A stretch of 64,000 nucleotides of DNA from Notospermus geniculatus. Its lineage: Eukaryota > Nemertea > Pilidiophora > Heteronemertea > Lineidae. Below are positions 51,079 through 63,349 of the stretch, in pieces; positions within the stretch are counted from its first letter, which is position 1; every line of letters starts with the position of its first letter. The DNA is taken from contig NMRB01001577.1 in the NCBI GenBank assembly GCA_002633025.1, forward strand, positions 92,181-156,180. Reading direction: 5' to 3'. Below the pieces are notes generated by a model. That model saw nothing but the letters and a program-made list of their open reading frames with translations. It was not told the origin of the DNA and made no database searches. The position numbers and the translations under genes are program-made.

Positions 51079-52471
51079 NAACTGAAATTCAATTATTTTT
51101 TTTCTGAATTTAGCAATTTCAACGTCGGCGGTCCCGTAAACCAAGTAATAAAAAAAAAACGGCCTAATGCAGGATATCGTCAAGAAAAATTCCAGTGTGA
51201 ATATTTTTCGAACATCTGGCCTGGAAGAAGTAATCCGATTCACTTTGATTGTTTTCCTTTTCAAGGACGCAAGATTATTCACACTTAATCTTACATCCGA
51301 TATCACGCGAAGAAAAGGCGATTTAAATATTGATATTGCGTGTTTTCTCCTCTACAGCTGTTGTGTTCACTAATAGCAAGAATTTATTAGGAATATTTTC
51401 TCGGTAATAGGATCATGGTGACATCAGAATCAACAGATTGTTTTTTATTCAGAGAAGCTTTCATCACTGCAGGTGTTATATCTGCCAGTGTTTCTGTGTG
51501 TCAGTGTGTGCCTTTATTGTTTTGGAAACACAGGCAGGTAGATCGACACGTTTCTCTGTGTGTCCCCCTATTGTCAAGTCGCAGCTTATTCCGTCAGACA
51601 ATAGGAAGGGAACACTCACAGATGGGAAACACTGAAAAACCTTACACCGGGTCTTCATAATCATCTGGGCCCATTCATAAAACTACTTAAGTCTATCAAA
51701 AGTGTGACACTTATCCTTTGTTCAACACAAAACATAAGTATCACACTTTGACTTAAGTATGTTTATTGCTGACGCTCTCTGTTCAAAATCCGTGTAATAA
51801 CCATTGTGCAGATGGACAATACGACCACTCAAATTTAGCAAGAATTGTTTGCCCAAATTCGGCATGACGTAAGCCGATTTCCAGTTCAACGACCCTGCCC
51901 TGTGAGTTACATCAGCCAAGTCAGTTTCAAGCAATATTGCACAACATCAGGACCAATGGGGAGGTTGCCTAATTTTTTCTACCATTTGATGGCGCTGCGA
52001 CCGTATCCACTTTTCCACTGTGACGTTGTTCGGAACGTATGTGCCGTGACATTCCAGAAGTCAACACATTCTCAAATGTCACATCAACACAAAACAAAAG
52101 TCACTAGTTAACGTTAGTGCCCATCAGATGGCTCCACTGTTGTGAATCATATTCAACTTAGAAAATTTTGAAAGATCATTTTACGACAACAATCACGTTC
52201 CATGACGACAAAAAATTATAAACCACACTGCTTTAGACTGAAAAAGTGACAAACAAATCTTGAAGATGAAGGAAAAAAGTATAAAACAACAGATGGCAAA
52301 GAGTGCATAGTAGCTAAACCTAAATGGACCTACGCTCTAACCACTACGCTACTGGGGCTGCACGCTTCACCCTGGAATTTTNTTGATTATTTCCTTCGGG
52401 TAGATATTGCGTGGCGGTTCGGCCTCAAATGTACACGAAATGTACAGGCGGTGTATTACTGTACTTAGCCC
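51079..52471. other. Spacer between the two large copies
   Basis: It begins at an N (51079), with another N at 52382. It contains a dispersed repeat remnant at 51480-51640 (related to 13550 and 15890) and a foldback at 51664-51770 (ACTTAAGTC...GACTTAAGT, related to 23030-23243). A SINE-like A box lies on the minus strand (TAGCGTAGTGG, 52351-52341). No gene is recognised. Confidence 0.5.
52330..52375 (-). mobile_element. Fragment of a tRNA-derived SINE head
   Basis: On the minus strand, GCAGCCCCAGTAGCGTAGTGG and TTAGAGCGTAGGTCC resemble the start and A box of a tRNA-derived element. No B box follows at the proper distance. It is probably a truncated SINE. Confidence 0.4.
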
Positions 52472-52625
52472 ATATAATGACTCCTCCAAATTGTGGTTTG
52501 CCCTTCGATAAATTTGAAGGATTGACTGTTGTCCGGTGAGACATTCACGGACCTCCCTCATTATACGCTTTATAGTCCTCGGTGAGCTATGACGCTCTTT
52601 CTGAAGAGGGCGTAAGTGGTATAGA

Positions 52626-53050
52626 TGTAATGGGCCCCTCCACTTGATTGGTCAATGTTCTATCACGCCATCAGGAGACCCACATCTACTATTTCAAGAG
52701 GGAGTAAGTAGTACCGATGCAATGGCGCCCTCGGTTTGATTGGTCAATATTCTATCACGCCATCCGGCGACCGACATCTATTATTTCAAGAGGGAGTAAG
52801 TAGTACCGATGTAATGGGCCCCTCCACTTGATTGGTCAATGTTCTATCACGCCATCAGGCGACCGACATCTATTATTTCAAGAGGGAGTAAGTAGTACCG
52901 ATGTAATGGCGCCCTCGATTTGATTGGTCAATATTCTATCACGCCATCAGGCGACCGACATCTATTATTTCAAGAGGGAGTAAGTAGTACCGATGTAATG
53001 GCGCCCTCGATTTGATTGGTCAATATTCTATCACGTCATCAGGCGACCGA
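52626..53050. repeat. 92-bp minisatellite, copy B, five direct units
   Basis: Units begin near 52626, 52718, 52810, 52902 and 52994 (GTAATGGCGCCCTCGATTTG or GTAATGGGCCCCTCCACTTG). Two unit types alternate. No inverted unit is present, unlike copy A. Confidence 0.92.
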
Positions 53051-54780
53051 CAACTATTATTTAAACTGTCCAATGAGAGTGATTCACACAGGATCACGTG
53101 CACAAACGTCTGCACGACAGCAATATTCAGACGCGTAGGCAGCGACCTATCCGCAGCTGCGAATCTATTTTCTGCGGGACTAATGAGCAGAATCGGGAAG
53201 AGAGAATAGAATAACGAACTTAATATTTCATTCTCTAGCCGAGAAAATAATAATAAGGCTTCAAACTGATAGCTATAATAAGAAATAAATTTAATCTCTC
53301 AGCTATGGCATAATGAGCTTTATCAACGAATCCCGAGTGAGTGAAATCCACGGCTAATGCGAATTAAGGATGAAGGTACACCGGGAATTCATCATTTTGA
53401 TATGGATTCGAAACAGCTGTCAACGGGGAAATAGATCATCCACCATCCGCTTCAATTCAGCAATGACACTACGTTGTATATACGTTATGTACACTCATGG
53501 AAAAAAGTAAATGGACAGCATTTTTTATTGAATATCTCCAAACCAACGGGGTACAGACAATTGGTTCATCCAACATATATAGAAGCAAATTTTCCAGGCT
53601 ATCTAATGGTATCGGCGTCGAAAAATTCCGCTGAAAGCCGCATATGACAGAAGGAATTTTGTAAAGGCATGTTTGCCGCTACTTAGTTATTTGCACGATT
53701 TCATTCAAAATTTTCAATTTGATATCACTGTGTTGTACTCATCGAGGCCTTCCATAATATATCCTATAACTAGTCTGTGTAGAAATGTGATTTTGGGGCA
53801 CTTTTATCAAAATACTTTTGCCCATGCGTGCAACATCTTTGAGACGGTCCGACACTATTATGAGTTGCGGTTTTGAATGAAAGCTACGTGTTGTCATTTC
53901 TCGTTCACAATGAATGAAGAAAACTCAGTCTTATTTTCTGTACCCCATTGGTTTGGAGATATCCAAGAAAAACTACTGCCCATTTACTTGTTTCCATGGG
54001 TGTACATGTACATGTACCTTGCAATTAATACGTACATGAACGTATGTTTATATTACGAAAATAGATTCCCATTGGCATGTCATTCAATTAGTATGAGTAA
54101 GAAAATGAAGGATAAGGTATTCAATATTTCATGTCACGTCGTCAGTCATTTTCAGTCACTAATTTCCAGGCAAGAAATCTACTCAATCTTCGTTAAGACT
54201 AAACTCTTTTTTTTGCAAAAATGATGACAGTTACACGTCTGTATGCCAGTGGAACCTCTTTATTAAGGACACCTTCCACAGATGCTATCGTTAATTCAGA
54301 GGCGTCCTGATTAAAGGAGTTGAAATTTAAAGGTGCTCTAGTTCGAATTGTAAACATCACGGTTTGTTTATTTACATGGTTGATTATAATAGTTATTTTT
54401 CCTCGGACAGGTGGCAGCACAGTGTATACCACGGTACCAAAACATTAATGTTATCTATTTTTATATCTATCTTGATAAATATTCTTGTAACTGAAATATA
54501 TTTATGATATTACGCTCAAAAACAAACAAAAAGTTGTGAAAGGCGAGATTTAATCCGGGGATTTAATTCGATTTTATCCGATTTGTTAGTACCAGAAGTT
54601 GACAATAGGTGGCACACCGTAATGTTTACAATTCGAACTAGAGCGCCTTTAATTCAAAGGCGTCCTGATTAAATGAGTTGAAATTTAATAGAACCGACGA
54701 ATTTTGAGCTAGGCTTTGGTGTCCTTAGAGGCAGGTGTCTTTCTGGTAGTAGGGAGATTTTTCTGTGCAAAGTAACTCTC

Positions 54781-55058
54781 TTAAAGGGCCACTGTATTCC
54801 TTGCCTATCCTGCGCTAAACATAACCGCGTTAAGGGAGACCTCTATTGACAATGTTGTTAAACTACCGCTTATCAACCTCGCACCAGGTAGAGTAACACT
54901 CGCTCATAGGGTTTCCACGTAGGCCTATATGTATTGCATTGTAATCATACATTCTTCAACACTGGGGCGAAAGGCAAAACTACGGTATTGGAGAATGATG
55001 CAATCACCGCCGGTGGCGCCGGCTGCCGACAAAAGGTGGCAATTCCGTGGCCCTTTAA
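54781..55058. mobile_element. TTAA MITE, AGGGCCACTGTATTC family, complete
   Basis: Perfect TTAA flanks are at 54781-54784 and 55055-55058. The ends AGGGCCACTGTATTC and CCGTGGCCCT match. This is the best-preserved member in the window and the reference for the family. Confidence 0.9.
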
Positions 55059-56602
55059 AGGGCTCTTACTGGCGGTGGAATGTCGGCTAAATATTCGGTC
55101 CCTGTAGCGCACCTTCGGGACAAATATGACAATCTCCCAACACGGACGTTTTGACCTAGCCGAGGAACAAAATGACCATTCTGTTTGATTGATCATTAAC
55201 GGGGAATGCGTGGGTTCGTTTTACCGTGCGGGGTCAGACTGGCGACAAAGACCAAGACAAATTGAAGACGAAATGACAGTCGTATTCGCCCAAGGTGTGG
55301 CTGGCTTCATACATCCAGCATGTCTAGGACTCACTAGAGTTCATTCCACATCCCAGTGGCGCGAGGTTTATGGCCGATATCTCCGGAACTGCTGGGTCAA
55401 ATTCGGCATACCATACATCAAGCGATTTGTCTTTTTTGCCGCTACAGCCATCATCACTGTCATTTTCCCTAAAAACGTGACATAAAAAAGTTCTTTCACC
55501 AATCACTGTTTGTGTTTACGGCCGAAATGGCGGCCATTTTGAAATGACGCAATGCATCGCGCACGTGTAAACTGCACTGAACACCGTGGCGAAATGAAAT
55601 GGGTTTTGAGAAAGGGATCCGTTATGTCGGCCTTACGCGAAAAGTGAAGATAGCAGAAAGATACCATACATCAATTGACCTGTCTTTCTTGTCGGTATGT
55701 CGAATTTCACCCAGCCGTTGTGGAGATATCGGCTGAAAACCTCGCGCCAATCGGATGTGGAATGAAGAGTAGGTTAGTGCAAACAGCAACGTTCTATAAT
55801 CACCAACCTAGCGTAGTTCACTGACCTCATGATGTAGCTATTTTTGGCAGGCAAGATCGTGTCTGGAGCTTGATTGACATGTAAAAGCCAGTCTGGAGAG
55901 TGATTGACATGTTGCGCCAACAACAGGATTTCCTGATCCATCATCAACACCCCAGCCTCATCACCAATGGCGTACCGAGCTGGTTTCTAAGAGACACCTA
56001 CTCAAGCGGAAATCCAATCTTTGTAGTGGCTTCTTCCGGATCCTTTCCTTAGATCGAAATGATGAAATTATTTAGAATGATGGATAAGGTATGGCGTTTT
56101 TTCAAGGGTTTTTGCATCCTAACGGAACGTTGCCTCGCAACACTCGGCTGATTTTGATGATTTCTGACAACGAACGGACGCTGAAGATTCTGTGCATGGA
56201 ATCACGTCAGACCTCGGGGATGTTTCTCGTCTCGCGAGATTTGCATTCATGACGTTAATAGTAATACCATTACTGAAATTCAGGAGCGAAGCATTGAGGA
56301 TTGCACTGTTAATTTCCTATTCACGGGAAACTATTAACTATAATTACTCTAAATAAACAATGACCGGAGAAATGAGCCGCAAGAATCATTCCACGCTATC
56401 CTTGCGATACATTTTGTGTCTTCAAATGCCAATACGAGCTGTTAGTGAGTTGACCAATAGGTGTCACCACGGCCCAATTCAATGCATCAAGCGGACTCAT
56501 TCATTCTTGATTGAGCACCAATCAAGAGAAGTTTCTTTTGTATTGGTCCGCTAGAACTTTGCTGCCATCTTTTGGCAATTACGCACGGCTGACCGCTCAG
56601 AT

Positions 56603-56865
56603 TCATACTTCCTCGCCGACCAGAAAGCGGAAAGGAATGTGCTTTGGTTGGAACGAGCGTAGCGAAAACAACTGCTACAGAGCATTTTCTTTCCGCATAC
56701 CAATCGGCGAGGAAGTATGAATTGGCCGTTGAATAACTTATGCCAGTTCATACTTTCATTGTGCGAAACGGAAAATACATGTACTTCGTTTGAAACAAGC
56801 GGAACGATAAACAACGAATCATTTTCCGTTCCGCATACAGGCCGGCGAGGAAGTAAGTATGATTC
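56603..56865. mobile_element. Paired foldbacks, copy B counterpart of 48412-48675
   Basis: Same arms and order as copy A (CTTCCTCGCCGACCAGAAAG; ATTTTCCGTTCCGCATACAG) with a few substitutions. Confidence 0.75.
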
Positions 56866-57764
56866 AAGCGAATCGACAGTGGATTTTGTTTACATTTGGT
56901 TTGTGTTTGTAAACACAAAATTCAGCCAATCAAAATGCACGAAAATTTCTTTGTTGACGTTCTGGAGAAGTTTGTTTACATTTTTTCCTGAAAATTCGTC
57001 CCCTTTCAAATTCTATTTCTAAATCAAATTTTTTCGCTTTCGATTCGCTTTCACCTTAACTTCAACATGGGCAAAGTGCCAGGCTTGGAAATGTGCACAG
57101 GTCAGTGGTAAATAATCCATGTGGTTTGTGGTTTAATCATTGTGTTCACTTTATGGTGTCTGTTGCACAGGCCTGGCACTTTGCCCATGTTGAAGTTAGG
57201 GTGAATCATAGTTTATGAATCGGCCTTTTATTTGGACGCGTGTTTTGTTTGTGCGAGCTGGTCCTGCACACTGTGAACTTCCATTTCTACCGAGATACGA
57301 ATTCGTTGGGGATGTGGATGTTAAACTTCTCTAGAATGAGCTTACATGATGGATGTCTTGAGATGGGTACGATCGCACATTGGCGGACTTGATGGATTGA
57401 CTGACAAATTGATCACTTTCTGTCGGCTGTTTCCTAGGCTAGCATGAAAATCAGGCTACCAGGGACAAGATCTGTCGATATATTGTTGTGAGCTGAACAG
57501 GTGCTGACTGATCCTACTTCTTTTACATGTATCGTCTGACGTCGGCATTATCGACTTCAGAAAGTTGCTCCTGATTTTCGACTAGAAGTTGCTCCGTGGA
57601 CCTTCGTGATATTCAAAATCTAATGAAAGGAACTCTTATGATATCAATTTTTTATGAATCGATCTTTCTCCTGTAGTACCTTGCAGAATTTCGCCGTCTC
57701 TACATGTATGTACGGTAGTGTACCTTCCTTGACACATACATTGTACATCCTTTGAGTCCTGAAC

Positions 57765-58168
57765 ACACATGATTGAATTCAAAGCCAAACACACAGGGAC
57801 AGACTTAACTCACTGGATTCAAAGCCAAAGAAATAGGGACAGACAGAACTGATTGAATCCAAGCCAAAGAAACAGGGACAGACAGAACTGATTGATTTCA
57901 AAGTCAAAGAAACAGGGACAGACAGAGCTGGTTGAATCCAAGCCAAAGAAACTGGGACAGACAGGACTGATTGAATTCAAAGCCGAAGAAACAGGGACAG
58001 ACAGACGGAACTGATTGAATTCAAAGCCAAAGAAACAGGGACGGGCAGAACTGATTGAATTCAAAGCCAAAGAAACAGGTACAGACAGGCGGAACTGATT
58101 GAATTCAAAGCCAAAGAAACAGTACAGACAGGCGGAACTGATTGAATTCAAAGCCAAAGAAACAGGGA
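57765..58168. repeat. 40-bp minisatellite, copy B
   Basis: About ten units of the array at 49560-50062 are present, with a different unit composition in the first half and an identical order in the last five units. The 208-codon minus-strand frame across it is an artefact of the 40-base periodicity. Confidence 0.92.
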
Positions 58169-58585
58169 CAGCATCAAAACCTGCCATACCTGGCTGCACA
58201 ATGCCTTTATCCCATATCAGTAAAATAAATATGCACAGCATTACCTGTATCATATTTTTTTGCATCCAGATGGCCGCTCTCCCTGTACCTTGATATACGT
58301 GACCAGAAACATAAAAGTTAATATGATATGACAGTCGCTGCAAGGTGAGATGAGTTAGTTGCCAATCAGGACTGGTAACTGTCCCACTGGGAACTATTAA
58401 TCCTTTCTTCTCCAAACTATATCCATTGGTTGACAGCGTAAGCATCTATTATTCATTCGAAGGCCGCTAGGGGGCTGCTCATCGGTCATTATAGGTAAAT
58501 GGGCATTTGATATAGTACGGAGGAAAAGTGGAAAATGAGGAGTATAAGCAGGAATCACTTGATGTGATGTGATGTGATAGATTGG

Positions 58586-58682
58586 TCATTCTCCCATAGC
58601 AGGGTGTTGGTCTTGGCTCCTCGCCATACGCTCTGAGCGTATGAAGAGGAGCCGAGGTAAAAACCCCTGCTGTGGGAGGATG
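58586..58682. mobile_element. Foldback MITE, ATTCTCCCATAGCAGGG family, copy B
   Basis: Counterpart of 50473-50570, with the central CATACGCTCTGAGCGTATG palindrome. Confidence 0.85.
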
Positions 58683-58794
58683 AGATTGGATCACGATCTC
58701 ACCAGTGGAATTAGATGTTGAGATCGTTTCCAACGCGCTGATTGGTCAACAAAATAGCAATCAAAGGTTTTTCAACCAATCAACAAGGCTTAGC

Positions 58795-59158
58795 TTAAGC
58801 CGGCAACACCAGGCGATATCGCAAGCGATCTGATCGCCACCGTGCAAAATCGGTTGTTGACGCCAGGTATGCGCTGGACAGCGATGCGTGGAATCTTTTC
58901 GCCAGCGATGGTCGCCTAATATCAAACTATAGAGTTTTCGCAAAGCCCCCGAAACGTGATCGCGAACGCGAACGTCTATCCGTTTGTTCGGTGCTCTCTT
59001 CGTGGCAACGAATAATGGGTTTGGCGTTCGCGTTGGCGTTTCGGGGGTTTGCGAAAACTCCCTATTATCAAAGTCGATACCGGCTAGTCTGCGGTGGCTG
59101 GCAAGAAGATCGGTGGCGAGTTGATCGCTTACGATCGCCTGGTGTGCTGCTGGCTTAA
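58795..59158. mobile_element. 356-bp TTAA MITE with a nested foldback
   Basis: TTAA is at 58795-58798 and 59155-59158. The ends GCCGGCAACACCAGGCGATA and GATCGCCTGGTGTGCTGCTGGC are inverted. A GCAAAGCCCCCGAAACG-family element sits inside at 58928-59066. The intact ends show the nested order: the TTAA element is the older host. Confidence 0.87.
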
Positions 59159-59426
59159 GCCAATGCCACACAACAACGGTATTTTGACCCGACGAGCCCG
59201 TTCAAGAAAATAATGACCCATAAGCCATAATAGCATTGCCCTTGTAATAGCCAGACAAAGAAATATTGGTATTGACGTCAAAGAATCGGAAAATAGCTCG
59301 TATTTCGTAGCCACGGCTTAGCCAGGGTGGGGACAGTGGAGGTGTGGGTGTTTGGTAAAAATGAATCGGGGTGTGATTATCCATAAGGCCGTTTGTTTTT
59401 ATTACTTGGTTTACGGGAAATTTGGT

Positions 59427-59862
59427 NNNNNNNNNNNNNNNNNNNNNNNNNNNNNNNNNNNNNNNNNNNNNNNNNNNNNNNNNNNNNNNNNNNNNNNNNN
59501 NNNNNNNNNNNNNNNNNNNNNNNNNNNNNNNNNNNNNNNNNNNNNNNNNNNNNNNNNNNNNNNNNNNNNNNNNNNNNNNNNNNNNNNNNNNNNNNNNNNN
59601 NNNNNNNNNNNNNNNNNNNNNNNNNNNNNNNNNNNNNNNNNNNNNNNNNNNNNNNNNNNNNNNNNNNNNNNNNNNNNNNNNNNNNNNNNNNNNNNNNNNN
59701 NNNNNNNNNNNNNNNNNNNNNNNNNNNNNNNNNNNNNNNNNNNNNNNNNNNNNNNNNNNNNNNNNNNNNNNNNNNNNNNNNNNNNNNNNNNNNNNNNNNN
59801 NNNNNNNNNNNNNNNNNNNNNNNNNNNNNNNNNNNNNNNNNNNNNNNNNNNNNNNNNNNNNN
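59427..59862. other. Assembly gap (436 Ns)
   Basis: A run of undetermined bases. Reading frames called across it are meaningless. The sequence right of the gap begins inside a tandem repeat unit, which probably explains the break. Confidence 0.99.
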
Positions 59863-60540
59863 GTGAGGGTTTGTCTCTATGAGGGGAAGGTGTCTTTCGA
59901 TGACAAGCGCCGCCCCATCCAAGATGGTGGCTGTGGTGGCCATCTTGGGCCGTATTCAAAAAGGGTGATCATCGCGCGATTAAGACTTAGACGCGTGTAA
60001 CTTCACTGAATGCACACACTTCCACCATGCATTTGACGAAGTTACACGCGTCTAAGTCTTTAAACACCCTTTTTGAATACGGCCCCTTGAATTTGGTTCC
60101 CATCAATTAACTTGAGAACGCTTTGAGCAATCAACCTGAATTTTTTGGTGAGGGTTTGTCTCTATGAGGGGAAGGTGCCTATCGACTCACCATTATCGAC
60201 GCCAAGTGGCACCGCCTATCCAAGATGGCAGCTATGGTGGCCATTTTGAATTTGGTTCCCACCAGTTAACTTGAGAATAGGCCTACTTTGAGCAATCATC
60301 CTGAAATTTTTTGTGAGGGTTGTCTGTAGGGGTAGGTTCCTTTTGATGACCAGCACTTGAGAATGCTTTGGGTGATCAACCTGAAATTTTTTGTGAGGGT
60401 TTGTCTCTATGAGGGTAAGGTGCCTATCGACGACAAGTGCCGCCGCCCATCCAAGATGGTGGCTATGGTGGCCATCATCTTGAATTCAGTTTCCATCAGT
60501 TAACTTGAGAACACTCCGAGCGATCAACCCGAAAATCTCT
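59863..60540. repeat. Tandem repeat with a roughly 200-bp unit, partly in the gap
   Basis: Three to four units share GTGAGGGTTTGTCTCTATGA, AGGTGCCTATCGA, CCATCCAAGATGG and GGTGGCCAT, and then TTAACTTGAGAA. The copies are diverged and of uneven length. One unit is interrupted by a MITE at 59947-60085. Confidence 0.85.
59944..60088. mobile_element. 139-bp foldback MITE inserted in a tandem repeat unit
   Basis: The ends GGGCCGTATTCAAAAAGGGTG and CACCCTTTTTGAATACGGCCC are inverted and perfect. CTT lies on both sides (59944-59946 and 60086-60088), while sibling units read CATCTTGAATT. This supports a 3-bp duplication of CTT. The arms include AAGACTTAGACGCGTGTAAC. Confidence 0.88.
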
Positions 60541-61836
60541 ATCTTCCACTTTCACGACAGATAGGGTGATGCCTTTCACTTCCCTTCAAAGAAATGGCCG
60601 ACCGTGATAATTGTAATACCTTTGATGGTTCCTGAAGATAACACTCTATTTTAACGAAATGTATCTCACAAAATTTTCCTTTTTGCCGAAGGGTTTCCAA
60701 TTGTGAATACTGTCCAGAAAACTGATATTAGCTTCTGCATTATCAAGAAAGAAGGGACCAACCCCAGTGGGGTAATCACCCTCTGGCTTTACAAAACATG
60801 ATATTCTTTCACAAAGGAGAGTTCCCTGGGATATCAGGAAACCCTTGGAAATCTACCCCTTCTTGTGACAAAACCCTTACATTTGTCATCTTGGATAATT
60901 ATAGCCCGCGACCCTTTATTTGGACCCTTGTGGTTTACAAGGGGTTTTACACAGGTCAGAGCATTTGGCAAACTTCATAATGAACTGCCACAACAATGAG
61001 GGGCTAAGTTTCGATTAAATGGACAAATGGATGCTGCGAATGTGGTCCTAGTTGATGAAGACCATCCATTGTACACAAAATGCACAATCCTTTGTACAGA
61101 TTTCTTAGCTCTTTTTAAGCTGAAATTGCCTTCAGAATCGTTTCACCCTAAGAAGGTCCCATTCTGCCTTACTAACTAACATTCGTTCAACACATTGATC
61201 TGATCACTGATAGTATTCAACGTTTTCCCCAACTCTTGCCCAAAGGAGTTGAAATATTGAATGGACCTATTCTGAGATGTGCGATGTACAATAAATCACG
61301 TGTCTAATCTGACCGCCAATGAAGACCCATCCTGATCACGCTGTCAAGTCTCGATACGCGGCAATCGACTTCGGAATCAGTTGAGTGACAACCGTCGCTG
61401 CGATCACGCTAGCTCGTATGTACGGTTGCTAGCGGGTGCTCAGATCCACAGCGCTGGAGCGATACTGAGATTCTTGCCAGTTATAGACTGAGATCAATGC
61501 GTGGCTGTTAGCTCTCCGTTAGCTGCGAGCATCGTTGTGGAATATCAGTTCGTTCTGTGCTTCACACAGGTACAGATTTATTTCCTCACTTCTCTGGATT
61601 GTGGAGATTTTTCTTAACAATGTTCAATGGATTAAACTGTCACATATTCACTCATTGTTGGATTATATTCATTTAATCAGTGAGTATTATTTTCATTTAG
61701 AATATTGACTGTGATGTTGCGTGTGGATAGGGATTTGTGCGTTAATAGTTGGCATCCTTGGAAGTCTGTTAATGTGGGTGTGGGTGAGCTGCTCTAGGGA
61801 ATGTCATGGCTATTTCTTGCATAGATAGGCTATCGG
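60541..61836. other. Stretch without recognised gene
   Basis: Short plus-strand frames are present (60798-60980 and others), but none carries a motif I know. The segment 61480-61570 has moderate GC and ends in CACACAG followed by GTACAG, which could be a non-coding first exon with a donor. This is speculative. Confidence 0.25.
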
Positions 61837-61956
61837 GTGGTATTCATAAAAGTTAGCAAATGCTTTTACTTAAGATTTGCACAGTGAGGTCTAGTTTAAA
61901 TGTACTTTGCAAAATTTGGAAGTAAAAGCATTTGCTAGCTTTTATGAGTATCAGCC
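61837..61956. mobile_element. TTAGCAAATGCTTTTACTT MITE, third copy
   Basis: The left arm TATTCATAAAAGTTAGCAAA and the right arm TTTGCTAGCTTTTATGAGTA are inverted. The core TTTGCACAGTGAGGTCTAGT resembles the copies at 14036 and 43127. Confidence 0.83.
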
Positions 61957-63349
61957 AATATCTGTCTTTATGACACTTCATCATTTTGCTCAAAGAAATT
62001 TTAGAAAAAATTGAAATATCAAGATTATTTTACAAAAATTCTTCAATTGTTTGTCACTTTTTTCATTACACTTTGATGATGGAAGGGATAGATATATTAT
62101 TTTGGAACGAGTTTGGAATCCCCCATCAGTACCCAAAAACATCATCAATTGATGCCACACTTACATAGGATTTTGTGGCATCGAGTAAAGTCACTTCCGA
62201 TCGGGGATTCTAAACTTCAGCCATTATTATTTTCACTGGTTAGCATACAAGATTATGATGCTGCTTTGAACAATGTATGATGATGTTCAAAATTTTAGCT
62301 GCATTGTCACAAGACAGAAATCGACAAACAAGGTTGGACGTCGTCTTCCAACTGATATGAAGTACAAATCAGGCAACTATTTGGGGGACATTCAAAAGGC
62401 TATGAGAGTCTGTTGTATTCAGTGAGACTTGGGGATTTTTCTGTTGCTTATTATGTTATTGCAGGTTGCATTTGTCATCAGCTTGGAGACGTAGTGTCCG
62501 TTAATGCAGTTCTACATGGGGATATTTTTTTATTGTTTCCAATGGTTGTCGACCATTCGTGTGAAAGTTGTGCTTGAATCTACATGTATCTGTGCAATTA
62601 ATACATTCTTTAGTCAAAATAATCTAATGATGATTCGTTGGCACTTAATCTGGTTCTTCTCATTGGCACCATGTTACACATCATGAAAAGGAACATATTG
62701 TATTTTCTGAATATGTCTTCCAAGCAGGCGCATAAAAATGAACATAGGAATTATTGTCTTGCAATATGTTGTCTCTGTTCAATTATGACTGATGTGATGT
62801 CTTTATAGAAACATGGAGTGCCATGTTTTCCTTCTGTTTTGACCTCTAATACATAGGTGTCTTTTATCAGTGTGCGATAAAATCCATCAATCTAAGGGTT
62901 CTTTTTAGCCATCATGTATGATAATAAGGAATTTTCACCGTGCTTCGTCTGAACAGGGCACGGTTTGGTCAAAATTTTGCCAAGTGTAAACAGGTCGAGC
63001 CAGCTTGTCCCAGTACCAAATGGAACCTAAGCTCTGCAATCAGTGGTAAAAGGGCTCTTTCAAGGTTGGGCATGTATTACAATTCTGTGAGGTGAACGGA
63101 GCCAATCTGGCATGCTTTCGGCCACCAGGGTCACGTGTGACCCGCCATGAGTCTGTGATTCTGGTTTGTTAATGAACAATATTGCCACTTGATCCAATGA
63201 TTATAAATAAGTTTTGCAGAACTAAGTCCTGTTCCAAATTTTTGGATGCATATACGGTAACAGTAATGTCATGTCACGTGTGATAATTCTGTTCCAAATT
63301 TTCGGATGTTATGTCAAATTGATGATGTGACCCATCATCATTAACAAAC
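61957..63349. other. AT-rich stretch without recognised gene or repeat
   Basis: About 1.4 kb. CTGTTCCAAATTTTnGGATG occurs at about 63230 and 63289 as a short direct repeat. No exon of a known family was found on either strand. Confidence 0.3.

Larger units (their letters stand above)
52472..59067. repeat. Large duplicated segment, copy B (about 6.6 kb)
   Basis: Collinear with copy A. It has five direct units of the first minisatellite and lacks the copy A-specific insertions. It carries complete versions of two TTAA MITEs (54785-55054 and 58799-59154). It is followed within 360 bases by the assembly gap at 59427. The short frames conserved with copy A (for example 55189-55485, 56360-56554) differ mostly at amino-acid-changing positions. 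Confidence 0.92.

Noticed and set aside
52626-53050. CRISPR array
   Set aside because: The 92-bp units are contiguous tandem repeats without spacers, in animal DNA. It is a minisatellite.
57819-58445. 208-codon minus-strand frame, and 169 codons at 49826-50335
   Set aside because: They run through a 40-bp minisatellite. The repetitive SVPVSLALNSISS-type peptide is what that period gives in any open frame.
59352-60000. Frames of 157-192 codons across the N run
   Set aside because: They consist almost wholly of undetermined bases.
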